Notes under the pieces: model-generated
The model's input: the letters and a program-made list of their open reading frames with translations, nothing else
Told to the model about the DNA's origin: nothing
Databases searched by the model: none
Made by a program: the position numbers and the translations under genes
Source of the DNA: Burkholderiales bacterium
Lineage (GTDB): Bacteria > Pseudomonadota > Gammaproteobacteria > Burkholderiales > Burkholderiaceae_C
Direction: 5' to 3'
Assembly: GCA_016703325.1 (NCBI GenBank)
Contig: JADJCH010000002.1
Span: 186,001 to 250,000 of the forward strand
Length of the DNA stretch: 64,000 nucleotides
Shown: piece after piece, positions 34,194 to 43,159 of the stretch
Layout: the number at the start of each line of letters is the position of its first letter
Position numbering within the stretch: the stretch's first letter is position 1

Positions 34194-35670
34194 TCAATCC
34201 ACCCGAGCGAAGTCGATGAAGCCACGCTCCACGTTCACCGACATCAGCTCCACTCGCAGCGAGTGCCCCACCTGCAGGTCGTCGGCAGCACCGGACTCCA
34301 GACGGCCTTCCACCGGTGGCGTGAGGATGCGTACCCAGGTGCCCGAGTCCGACTGCCCGGTGACCAGCGCGTCGTAGTGCTGGCCCAGGTGGGACTGCAG
34401 CAGCAGCGCGGCCTCGGACTTGCGCATGCGCCGCTCCACCTTGCGCGCAGCATCCTCCTGCTGCGTGCAGTGCTTGGCCAGGGCGTTCAGTTCCGCCGCG
34501 CCATACGGCGGCCGGCTGCCGGCCAGCGTGGCCTTGAGCAGGCGCTGGGTGATCAGGTCGGGGTAGCGCCGGTTCGGCGCGGTGGAGTGGGTGTAGTCGC
34601 GTACCGCCAGGCCGAAGTGGCCGATCGGCGGGCCGCCCGGGTGCTCCACCACGTACTCGCCCGAGCCCATCAGCTTCACGACCACCAGCGACAGGTCCGG
34701 GAAGCGCAGCGGGTCGGCCCGGTGGCGCGGCCAGGAAGGCCGCCAGCGCGCCCGAGTCCAGTGCGGCCGGCAGCACATGCCCGTGGCGTGCCGCCAGTTC
34801 CACCAGGCGCTGCCAGCGTTCCGGGGAGCGCACCACCCGGCGCAGCGAGGCCGTGCCGGCGCGGGCCAGGAAGCGCGCGCTGCAGCCATTGGCGGCGATC
34901 ATGAACTCCTCGATCAGCTGGCGTGCGCGGTTCTGCACCTGCTGCTGGATGCCCACCAGCTGCTCGCCGTCGAACACTGCACGCGGCTGCAGGGTTTCCA
35001 GCTCCAGCGAGCCCTCGGCGTGACGCCGCGCGCGCAGGCGTTGGGCCACCTCGTCCTGGATGCGCAGCTGCTGCTCCAGGGCCGGCACCGCCCGCGCGGC
35101 TGGCGGCAGCGGGTCCTCGCCCTCGATCCAGGCCGAGACCGCGTCGTAGGCCAGCTGGGCCCGGTTGCGCACCCGCGCGCGGTAAATCCGCTCGCTCTGC
35201 AACGTGCCGTCGGCGGCGATCAGCATCTCGGTCACCACTGCCAGCCGCTCCACGTGCGGGTTCAGCGAGCTGAGGTCGGTGGAAAGGCGCTCGGGCAGCA
35301 GCGGGAAATTGCGCGCCGAGGTGTAGACCGCGGTGGTGTTGTGCCAGGCGTGGCGGTCGATGGGTGTGCCCTGTTCGACCAGCGCATCCACGTCGGCCAC
35401 CGCGACGAAGATCGTCACCGCCCCGCCGTGCTGCGGCTTGCAGGCGGTCAGCTGGTCCAGGTCCCGCGAGTCGTCGTTGTCCAGTGAACACCAGGGCAGC
35501 CCGGTCAGGTCGTGCAGCGGCGCGGTCTTCGCCTCCTGGCGGGGGCCTTTCAGGTGGCGCAGTTGCTCCTGCACGGCCGCAGGGAATTCCGGCTCCAGGC
35601 CGCGCTCGCGCATCACCTCGCAGGCGATGTGGGCCAGGTCGCTGCGCTGGTAGTGCGATGCGGATGACAT
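34194..35670 (-). pseudogene. RNB-domain ribonuclease (RNase II/R family), frameshifted
   Basis: The N-terminal part, from ATG 35670, carries the catalytic aspartate cluster SLDNDDSRDLDQLT and FVAVADVDALVEQGT of the RNB 3'-5' exoribonuclease core. The C-terminal part is in another frame and holds STAPNRRYPDLITQRLL and an S1-like end (VTGQSDSGTWVRIL). Continuity breaks at about 34715-34735, inside a GC-rich stretch; a one-base change there would restore a protein of about 491 residues, the normal size of this short RNB subfamily. If the shift is real, the product lacks the conserved RNA-binding arginines. Sequence error is equally possible. Confidence 0.8.
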
Positions 35671-35715
35671 GACTGGTGTCCTCGGGTGGGGGAGAGATCC
35701 GGGGTGAACGCCGGC

Positions 35716-38496
35716 TCACTGCCAGCCGTAGCGCCGGATGTACAGCCGCTTCATCGCGGTGGCCAGCAGCGCGTAGCCGAGCAGGATGGCCGCCAGCCAG
35801 GGGAAGAACGCCGCGGGCAGCGCCTGCAGCTTGAAGGAGGCCGCCCAGGGGCCCATCGGCAGCCACAGCCCCAGCAGCATGATGGCCACGGTCATTGCCG
35901 TCAGCGTCGGGGAGGCGCGGCTTTCCAGCAGCGGCAGCCGGGACGTGCGGATCAGGTGGACGATCAGCGTCTGCGCCAGCAGCCCGACCACGAACCAGCC
36001 GGACTGGAACAGCCCCTGCTCGGCGGGCGTGTTGGCCGAGAACACCCACCACAGCACCGCGAAGGTGGTCAAGTCGAACAGCGAGCTGATCGGCCCGAAG
36101 AACAGCATGAAGCGGCCGATGTCGCCGGGGTTCCACTGCAGGGGCTGGCGCACCAGTTCGGCATCGACATGGTCGAAGGGAATGCCGGTCTGCGACACGT
36201 CATACAGCAGGTTCTGCACCAGCAGGTGCATCGGCAGCATCGGCAGGAAGGGCAGGAAGGCGCTGGCCACCAGCACCGAGAACACGTTGCCGAAGTTGGA
36301 GCTGGCCGTCATGCGGATGTACTTCAGCATGTTGCAGAAGGTGGCCCGGCCCTCGACCACGCCCTCGTCGAGCACCATCAGGCTCTTTTCGAGCAGGATG
36401 ACGTCGGCCGCCTCCTTGGCGATGTCCACCGCCGAGTCCACCGAGATGCCGATGTCGGCCGCGCGCAGCGCCGGCGCGTCGTTGATGCCGTCGCCCATGA
36501 AGCCCACCACGTGGCCCTGGGCGCGCAGGCTGAGCACGATGCGCTCCTTGTGCAGCGGTGCCAGCTTGGCGAACAGGTCGTGCGCCTGCACCGCCTGCGC
36601 GAGCGCGGCGTCGTCCAGGCGCTCAATGGCCGCGCCGGTCAGGATCGGCCCCACCGGCAGGCCGACCTGGGCGCAGACATGGCCGGTGACCCGCTCGCCG
36701 TCGCCGGTCAGCACCTTCACCCGCACACCATGCGCCGCCAATGCCTGCAGCGCCGGCGCGGCGGACTCCTTGGGCGGGTCGAGAAAGGCCACGAAGCCGA
36801 CGAGCACCAGCTGCGCCTCGTCAGCCACGCCGTAGACCGTCTGGCTGGGCGGCAAGGATTTCATCGCCACCGCCACCACCCGCAGGCCGGTCTGCGCCAG
36901 CCGCGCCGCGGACTGCTGGACGCGCCCCAGCGCCACGGCATCGAGGGCGATGTCTGGTGCATCGGCACCGCCACTGCCACCGCCATCGAGAGTGTCACCG
37001 GCAGCTTCGCCACGCACCCGCGTGCAGATGGCCAGCACCTCCTCCACCGCACCCTTGCAGATCAGCAGGTGCTGCTCGTCGCGCCGCGACACCACCACCG
37101 ACATGCGGCGGCGCTGGAAGTCGAAGGGGATCTCGTCGATCTTGCGGAAGGCCTGGTCCAGCGCCAGCTCGGCCTGCAACTCCACGCGCGCCAGCACCGC
37201 GTGGTCCAGCAGGTTCTTCAACCCGGTCTGGTAGTGGCTGTTCAGGTAGGCCAGCTGCAGCACCGCCTGGGAGGGGCGGCCAAAGGCGTCCACCTGCTGC
37301 ACCAGTGCGATGCGGTCCTGCGTGAGCGTGCCGGTCTTGTCAGTGCACAGGATGTCCATCGCGCCCAGGTTCTGGATCGCGTCCAGCCGCTTGACCACCA
37401 CCTTGCGGCGCGACAGCGCCACCGCGCCCCTGGCCAGCGTGGTGGTGACGATCATCGGCAGCATCTCGGGCGTCAGCCCCACCGCCACCGACAGCGCGAA
37501 CAGGAAGGCCGCCAGCCAGTTGCCCTGGGTGAAGCCGTTGACCAGCAGCACGATCGGCACCATCACCGCCGCAAAGCGGATCAACAGCCAGCTCACCCGG
37601 TTGATGCCCGCCTGGAAGGCGTTGGGCACCGCGCCGGCCTGCACGTCGCTGTCGCTCACCCGCTGCGCCAGCGCGCCGAAGACGCTGCGCGCGCCGGTGT
37701 TGACCACCAGCGCCGTGGCCGCACCGGACACCACGTTGGTGCCCATGAAGAGCAGGTTGGGCTGGTCGAGCACGGCGTCGCCCGGGGCATTCGCGGCGCC
37801 TGTCGCACCCGGGGGAACGTGCTGTCGATCGGCGAACTTCTCCACCGGCATCGCCTCGCCGGTCAGCGCGGCCTGGGCGACGAAGAGGTCACGCGCTGAA
37901 AGCACCCGGCAGTCCGCCGGGATCATGTCACCGGCCGATAGCTGCAGCACGTCGCCGGGCACCAGCTGGCGGATGGGCAGCTCGCGCAGCGTCCCGCGCA
38001 GCACGCTCGCGGTGTTGCACACCAGCGCACGCAGCGCCTCCGTGGCGTGATGGGAGCGCCGCTCCTGCGCGAAGCGGATTCCGGTGCTCAGCAGCACCAT
38101 CGCGCCGATCACCAGCGTGGCCTTGGCGTCCTCCGTCAGGTACGAGACCACCGCCAGCGCCGACAGCAGCAGATTGAACGGATCGCGGTAGCAGTGCCAC
38201 AGCTGCCGCCAGGCCGGCAGCGGCGGCTCGTGTTCCACCAGATTCGGCCCCTGCCGGGCCAACCGCACGGCGGCCTCGCGCGGCTGCAGCCCTTCGGCGC
38301 GGGAGTGCAGTCGGGCCAGCGCGGCGGGGGAGTCGTCGGCCGCCACCTGCAGCAGGTCCTGCGCCAACGGCTGCGGAACCGCCGGGCGCGGCCCCCGGCC
38401 GGCGAGCAGGTCCTGCAGGGGATGACGACCGAAGTGACGGCGCCGGTGCCGCCGGTGCAGGAAGCGGCTGAAGGAGTTCTGCAGGGCGCTCAGCAC
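35716..38496 (-). CDS. mgtA: Magnesium-translocating P-type ATPase
   Basis: A P3B-type ATPase importing Mg2+ across the inner membrane with ATP. I place the start at GTG 38496 (VLSALQNSFSRFLHRR), giving 926 residues; the frame is open further upstream but unlike the family. Key motifs are LTGEAMPVEK (actuator), CTDKTGTLTQD near 385 (phosphorylated Asp), KGAVEEV (nucleotide binding), VKVLTGDGERVTGHV and MGDGINDAPALRAADIG (hinge). About ten membrane helices are evident. An Arg/His-rich N-terminal tail precedes the core. MgtA is usually controlled by PhoPQ and an RNA leader; no such leader was recognised in the 38497-38660 gap. Confidence 0.93.
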   Translation of the reverse strand: MLSALQNSFSRFLHRRHRRRHFGRHPLQDLLAGRGPRPAVPQPLAQDLLQVAADDSPAALARLHSRAEGLQPREAAVRLARQGPNLVEHEPPLPAWRQLWHCYRDPFNLLLSALAVVSYLTEDAKATLVIGAMVLLSTGIRFAQERRSHHATEALRALVCNTASVLRGTLRELPIRQLVPGDVLQLSAGDMIPADCRVLSARDLFVAQAALTGEAMPVEKFADRQHVPPGATGAANAPGDAVLDQPNLLFMGTNVVSGAATALVVNTGARSVFGALAQRVSDSDVQAGAVPNAFQAGINRVSWLLIRFAAVMVPIVLLVNGFTQGNWLAAFLFALSVAVGLTPEMLPMIVTTTLARGAVALSRRKVVVKRLDAIQNLGAMDILCTDKTGTLTQDRIALVQQVDAFGRPSQAVLQLAYLNSHYQTGLKNLLDHAVLARVELQAELALDQAFRKIDEIPFDFQRRRMSVVVSRRDEQHLLICKGAVEEVLAICTRVRGEAAGDTLDGGGSGGADAPDIALDAVALGRVQQSAARLAQTGLRVVAVAMKSLPPSQTVYGVADEAQLVLVGFVAFLDPPKESAAPALQALAAHGVRVKVLTGDGERVTGHVCAQVGLPVGPILTGAAIERLDDAALAQAVQAHDLFAKLAPLHKERIVLSLRAQGHVVGFMGDGINDAPALRAADIGISVDSAVDIAKEAADVILLEKSLMVLDEGVVEGRATFCNMLKYIRMTASSNFGNVFSVLVASAFLPFLPMLPMHLLVQNLLYDVSQTGIPFDHVDAELVRQPLQWNPGDIGRFMLFFGPISSLFDLTTFAVLWWVFSANTPAEQGLFQSGWFVVGLLAQTLIVHLIRTSRLPLLESRASPTLTAMTVAIMLLGLWLPMGPWAASFKLQALPAAFFPWLAAILLGYALLATAMKRLYIRRYGWQ

Positions 38497-38660
38497 GGGA
38501 CGACTGACCGGGCGCAGAGCCGCCCGATGACCGATCGATGGGCTGGAGTTGCGCCGAGGTGCATCATGGGCTCCTTTCCGGGCCTCGCCTGCCAGTATGC
38601 GCCTGCCCTGGGCATGCTTGCAGTGGATGCAATCAGGCCGGGCCCCAGACCAAGGATTGC

Positions 38661-40004
38661 ATGACATTTGCCGGTTGGTCCCTGTTCATCGGGGTGCTGC
38701 TGCTGTCGCTGGTGCTGCTGGGCACTTGGTTGGGACGCCTGCCGCTGAGCAGCGCCATGCTCTATCTGTTTCTGGGTTGGGGGCTCGGACCGGATGGACT
38801 GAACCTGCTCATGCCGGACCCTTCCCGGTACGCCGCGCTGCTGGAGGGCGCATCGGAGGCCGCACTGCTCATCTCCCTGTTTGCAGTCGGCCTGCAGCTG
38901 GGCGTGCCCCTGCGCGATCGGCGCTGGTGGCTGCCCCTGCGGCTGGCCTTCCTGTCGATGGCTCTGATGGTGGCCCTGGTGACCGCCGTCGGTGTCTGGC
39001 TGCTCGGGCTCCCGCTGGGGGCGGCCGTGCTGCTTGGCGGCATCCTGGCACCCACGGATCCGGTGCTGGCATCTGGCGTGCAGGCCGAACCCGGCGACAG
39101 CCCCGACCGCCTGGGCTTCAGCCTGGCGGGCGAGGGCGGCCTCAACGACGGCGCGGCCTTCCCCTTCGTGATGCTGGGCCTGGGCTTGCTCGGCCTGCAC
39201 GACACCGGACCCGGGCTGTGGCGCTGGTGGGGCCTGGACCTGCTGTGGTCCATGCTGGGCGGGCTGGCCATCGGCGCCGCGCTCGGCGCGCTGATCGGCC
39301 GGCTGGTGGTCTATCTGCGCTCGCGCTACCGGGAAGCGCTGGGGCTGGACGTGTTCCTCGGCCTGGGACTGATCGCGCTGGCCTACGGACTGGCGCAACT
39401 GCTGCTCGCCTCGGGCTTCCTTGCGGTATTTGCCAGCGGACTGGCGCTGCAGCGGGTGCGGGAACGCCCGCTCGGTGGTACCGAGCCCTTGATCGCCTCA
39501 TCGGAGGCGTCCGGCCACACCTACGACGTCCTGGCCAGCCACTCGCACCACGCCAGCGCCACCATGCTTGACTCCGTGCAATTGTTCAACGGGCAGCTGG
39601 AGAAACTGGCCGAACTCACCCTGGTGCTGCTGGTGGGCGCCATGCTGGCCTACACCCGCCCGCTACCCGCGGCGTGGTGGTTCGTGCCGATGATCTTGCT
39701 GCTGCTGCGCCCGCTGTCGACACTGCCCGCCACGGCCGGAGAAGGGCTGAGCGGCACCCAGGCCGCGATGATCGGCTGGTTCGGCATCCGCGGCATCGGA
39801 TCGCTCTACTACCTGGTCTATGCCGTGAACCAGGGCATCGACCAGCCCCTGGCCGAAACGCTCATGACCCTTGTGTTGTGGACCATCGCCGCCTCGGTGG
39901 TGGTTCATGGCTTGACCGCGCAGCCGCTGATGCGCCTCTATCGCACCGGGCTTGGCCTGTCCCTGCGGGCAGCCCCGCCGGGACAGGCCAAGCCTCAGGA
40001 CTGA
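38661..40004 (+). CDS. Cation:proton antiporter (CPA1/NhaP-like)
   Basis: A 447-residue membrane protein with about twelve hydrophobic helices. ATG 38661 has AAGGA upstream. Family motifs are LLGGILAPTDPVLASGV (the discontinuous helix with Thr-Asp-Pro) and LAGEGGLNDGAAFPFVML (conserved Asn-Asp of CPA1 exchangers), plus WFGIRGIGSLYYLVYA near the C-terminus. It should exchange Na+ or K+ for protons and aid pH or salt tolerance. It is divergent from mgtA, so the pair may respond to ionic conditions. Ion specificity cannot be read from sequence. Confidence 0.9.
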   Translation: MTFAGWSLFIGVLLLSLVLLGTWLGRLPLSSAMLYLFLGWGLGPDGLNLLMPDPSRYAALLEGASEAALLISLFAVGLQLGVPLRDRRWWLPLRLAFLSMALMVALVTAVGVWLLGLPLGAAVLLGGILAPTDPVLASGVQAEPGDSPDRLGFSLAGEGGLNDGAAFPFVMLGLGLLGLHDTGPGLWRWWGLDLLWSMLGGLAIGAALGALIGRLVVYLRSRYREALGLDVFLGLGLIALAYGLAQLLLASGFLAVFASGLALQRVRERPLGGTEPLIASSEASGHTYDVLASHSHHASATMLDSVQLFNGQLEKLAELTLVLLVGAMLAYTRPLPAAWWFVPMILLLLRPLSTLPATAGEGLSGTQAAMIGWFGIRGIGSLYYLVYAVNQGIDQPLAETLMTLVLWTIAASVVVHGLTAQPLMRLYRTGLGLSLRAAPPGQAKPQD

Positions 40005-40482
40005 CCATGGCGCAGCGTCCTTGTCGGTCAGCCGACCGGTGGTGAGGGCACAGCGCCGTTCGATGAGCGCAACGATCTCGCCAGGTATGCCAGCAGTGGC
40101 TCGATGCGGTTGACCTGACCCCAGGGTTGGCCGTTGTCGCGCATGCGCGCCTCCACGACAGGGGTGAAGGGTTCGGTCTGTCCTTGTGATGTGCGCACGT
40201 CGGTCCGGCGGCTGACACAGGCTGTTGCATCGTGGGCGGTGTTCCAGCCGAGAGGCGCGGGATGGGCGTTCAGCTCACTGCCCCCTCACGCGCTGTGCGA
40301 TGGGCCTTTCGGCGGGTACAGCGCCCCTGCAGCCCCGGACTTTCCCCCATTTGGACCGCTTGTGACCCCAGAACCCCGATGTCGGCATGGTTGATGCGGA
40401 TCGGGCGCTGCCGCAGGTGGGTGCAGCGCTCTCTGCCCGGCCGCGGTGTTCCCCCCCATTCCACCGGTCCGAGGTACACAAC
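40005..40482. other. Long intergenic region before fae
   Basis: 478 bases without a firm gene. The minus strand keeps one frame open from about 40283 to 40028 (see the 40028-40198 entry). Plus-strand frames here look like shadows. The fae promoter should lie in the last 100 bases; I see no good -35/-10 pair. Confidence 0.4.
40028..40198 (-). CDS. Possible 56-residue protein or gene remnant
   Basis: From GTG 40198 the minus strand encodes a peptide with segments FTPVVEARMRDNGQPWGQVN and RIEPLLAYLARSLRSSNG. The frame stays open about 28 codons further upstream but has no ATG. Codon third positions are mostly G/C, as in the real genes here. I do not know the family. It may be the tail of a decayed gene. 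Confidence 0.25.
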   Translation of the reverse strand: MRTSQGQTEPFTPVVEARMRDNGQPWGQVNRIEPLLAYLARSLRSSNGAVPSPPVG

Positions 40483-41112
40483 ATGGGCATCCTGGATTTC
40501 CTGTTCGGCAAGAAGAAGGCTCCCACCCCCGTTCCCGCCGCCGCGCCTGCGAAGGCGGTTGCAGCCCCCGTGGCCGCACCAAGGCCTGCACCCACACCGG
40601 TGGCCGCCCCCATCACGCAGTTGTGCGTCGGCGAATCGCTGGTCGGTGAAGGCAACGAGGTGGCGCACATCGACCTGCTGATCGGCCCGGCCGGGTCGGC
40701 GGCGGAGAAGGCCTTCGCCAACTGCCTGACCAACAACAAGGACGGTTTCACCGCGCTGCTGTCGGTGGTGGCGCCCAACCTGCTGGCCAAGCCGAACACG
40801 GTGATGTTCAACAAGGTCACCCTCAAGGGCGCCAAGCAGGCAGTCCAGATGTTCGGCCCGGCCCAGCGCGGCGTGGCGATGGCGGTGGCCGACTGCCTGG
40901 AGGCGGGCACCCTGCCGGCTCAGCAGGCCAACGAGCTCTACATCTGCGTGGGTGTGTTCATCCACTGGCAGGCGGAGGACGACCGCAAGATCCAGGACTA
41001 CAACTACCGCGCCACCCGCGAGGCCATCGAGCGCGCGGTGCGCGGCAGCCCCACTGCACGCGAGGTGCTGGCGCAGCGGGGGCGGGCGATGCACCCCTTT
41101 GCAGCGGCCTGA
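40483..41112 (+). CDS. fae: Formaldehyde-activating enzyme (Fae) with extra N-terminal arm
   Basis: A 209-residue protein. From about residue 45 it matches Fae closely: GESLVGEGNEVAHIDLLIGP (with the catalytic His), AFANCLTNNKDGFTALLSVV, APNLLAKPNTVMFNKVTLKG, AVQMFGPAQRGVAMAVADC and VGVFIHWQAEDDRKIQDYNY. Fae condenses formaldehyde with tetrahydromethanopterin in C1 oxidation by methylotrophs and related bacteria. Unusually, the first 44 residues form an extra arm: MGILDFLFGKKK followed by a Pro/Ala linker. Ordinary Fae is about 170-180 residues long without it. No other methanopterin-pathway gene is next to it, so it could be a Fae paralogue with another role. Confidence 0.9.
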   Translation: MGILDFLFGKKKAPTPVPAAAPAKAVAAPVAAPRPAPTPVAAPITQLCVGESLVGEGNEVAHIDLLIGPAGSAAEKAFANCLTNNKDGFTALLSVVAPNLLAKPNTVMFNKVTLKGAKQAVQMFGPAQRGVAMAVADCLEAGTLPAQQANELYICVGVFIHWQAEDDRKIQDYNYRATREAIERAVRGSPTAREVLAQRGRAMHPFAAA

Positions 41113-41182
41113 TCCAAGGGTGCGAACGAGGGTGCGGGCCAGGGCGCCGGGGGACGGCAGGGCCCCGGGACCATGGAGCGTT

Positions 41183-43138
41183 TCAGCGCTCCAGCAGCTC
41201 GCGCACCCGCTCGCGCAGGCCCTCCGGGCTGACCTGGATGGGCGGCAGCGGCTCGCCGGCCAACAGCTCGACGCGGTTGAACAGGCCGCGGCGGAAGGGT
41301 CGCACCATGGCGGAGCCGTCTTCGATGCGGGAGAAGTAGGAGCCCCAGAGGTTGCGCAGCGCCAGCGGCACCACCGGTGCCGGGCGACGTTCGAGGATCT
41401 TCATCACCCCGCCTTTGAAGGGCTGCAGCTGGCCGTCGCGGGTGATGCCGCCCTCCGGGAAGATGCCCAGCAGGTCGCCCTCGGCCAGCACCCGGTCGGC
41501 CGCCTCGAAGGCGGCTTCGTAGGTGGCGGGGTCTTCCTTCTGCGGCGCGATCGGGATGGCCTTGGCCAGGCGGAACAGCCAGCCCAGCACCGGTACCTGA
41601 AAGATGCGGTGGTCCATCAGGAAGCGGATGGGCCGCGGGCTGACCGCCATCAGAACGATGGCGTCCACATAGCTGACGTGGTTGCACACCAGCACCGCCG
41701 CACCGCGGGTGGGGATGTGTCCGTCGCCCTCCACCTTGAGCCGGTAGACCAGCCGGGTGGCCAGGAAGGCGACGAAGCGCAGCAGGTACTCCGGCACCAG
41801 CAGGAAGATGTACAGCCCCACCAGCAGGTTCAGCAGGCCGGTGGCCAGGAAGACCTGCGGGATGCTGAAGCCGGCACCGAGCATGGCCCCTGCACCCAGC
41901 GAGCTGACGATCATGAACAGGGCGTTGAGGATGTTGTTGGCCGCGATGATGCGGGCACGGTGCGTGGGCGGGCTGCGCAGCTGGATCAGTGCGTACATCG
42001 GCACGCTGTACAGGCCGGCGCTGAGCGCCAGCAGGCCCAGGTCGGCCATCACCCGCCAGTGCGCGGGGTCGGCCAGGAAAGCCCCCAGCCCCATCACCGG
42101 CCGCACCGGCAGGCTGCTGGAGGCGAAGTACAGGTCCACCGCAAACACCGTCATGCCGATCGCGCCGACGGGCACCAGGCCGATCTCCACATGGCGCTTG
42201 GACAGCATCTCGCACATCAGCGAGCCGATGCCGATGCCCAGCGAGAACACCATCAGCAGCGCGGAGGCCACGTGCTCGTCGCCGTGCAGCACCTCCTTGG
42301 CAAAGGCCGGGAAGTTGGCCAGGAAAACCGCGCCGAAGAACCACATCCAGCTGATGCCCAGCAGCGAGCGGAACACCACCAGGTTGCCGTGCGCCAGGCG
42401 GAGGTTGCGCCAGGTTTCGGCCAGGGGGTTCCATTCGATCCTGAGCTGGGGATCGGGTGCGGGCGAATGGGGAATCGCCTGCGCCGCCAGCCGACCGGCC
42501 ACGGCCACCGCCAGGCAGGAGACGGCCACCGCGCTGCGGCCCACGTCGGGCAGGGCGATCAGCAGGCCGCCCACAAGGTTGCCCAGCAGGATGGAGACGA
42601 AGGTGCCCATCTCCACCATGCCGTTGCCGCCGGTCAGCTCGCGCTCACTCAGGTGCTGGGGCAGGTAGGCGAACTTGACCGGGCCGAACAGGGTGGAATG
42701 CACCCCCATCAGGAAGACGCAGCCCAGCAGGATCGGCACGTCCTGGCGCGAGAAGCCCCAGGCCGCCAGCGCCATGATGGCGATCTCCAGCGTCTTGACG
42801 AAGCGCATCACCAGCTCCTTCGGATACTTGTCCGAGAGCTGGCCGCTGGTGGCCGACAGCAGCACAAAGGGCAGGATGAACAGCGCACCGATCACCAGCC
42901 CGGCCATGGCCGGTGGCAGCCAGTCCACCTGCAGCTGGTAGGTCAGCAGGACGGTGAGGGCGAACTTGAACAGGTTGTCGTTGCCCGCGCCCAGGAACTG
43001 GGTCCAGAAGAAGGGTGCAAAGCGGCGCTGGCGCAGCAGCGCAAACTGGCTGGGCGGTGCGCCGTGGACGGCGTCTGGCGGGGTCGAGGCGGTGTCCGGG
43101 GCGGTGCCCGAGTGGTCTGCAGCGGTGGGGTGCGTCAT
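41183..43138 (-). CDS. MFS transporter fused to 1-acylglycerophosphate acyltransferase
   Basis: A 651-residue fusion. Residues 30-430 form a 12-helix major facilitator domain like the lysophospholipid flippase LplT (FFWTQFLGAGNDNLFKFALT; GPVKFAYLPQHLSERELTGG). Residues 450-651 form a PlsC-type acyltransferase with the HX4D motif NHVSYVDA near 486 and the FPEGGIT motif. It probably flips lysophospholipid inward and reacylates it, doing the job of E. coli LplT plus Aas, though the acyl-ACP synthetase part of Aas is absent. It lies 21 bases after the PhoX gene on the same strand. Confidence 0.9.
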   Translation of the reverse strand: MTHPTAADHSGTAPDTASTPPDAVHGAPPSQFALLRQRRFAPFFWTQFLGAGNDNLFKFALTVLLTYQLQVDWLPPAMAGLVIGALFILPFVLLSATSGQLSDKYPKELVMRFVKTLEIAIMALAAWGFSRQDVPILLGCVFLMGVHSTLFGPVKFAYLPQHLSERELTGGNGMVEMGTFVSILLGNLVGGLLIALPDVGRSAVAVSCLAVAVAGRLAAQAIPHSPAPDPQLRIEWNPLAETWRNLRLAHGNLVVFRSLLGISWMWFFGAVFLANFPAFAKEVLHGDEHVASALLMVFSLGIGIGSLMCEMLSKRHVEIGLVPVGAIGMTVFAVDLYFASSSLPVRPVMGLGAFLADPAHWRVMADLGLLALSAGLYSVPMYALIQLRSPPTHRARIIAANNILNALFMIVSSLGAGAMLGAGFSIPQVFLATGLLNLLVGLYIFLLVPEYLLRFVAFLATRLVYRLKVEGDGHIPTRGAAVLVCNHVSYVDAIVLMAVSPRPIRFLMDHRIFQVPVLGWLFRLAKAIPIAPQKEDPATYEAAFEAADRVLAEGDLLGIFPEGGITRDGQLQPFKGGVMKILERRPAPVVPLALRNLWGSYFSRIEDGSAMVRPFRRGLFNRVELLAGEPLPPIQVSPEGLRERVRELLER

Positions 43139-43159
43139 GGGCCGTTCAGCTCCCGAAGG

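Noticed and set aside
35671..35715. Search for an RNA leader of mgtA or an extra gene here
   Set aside because: This short gap is downstream of mgtA, and the upstream gap at 38497-38660 shows no recognisable riboswitch.
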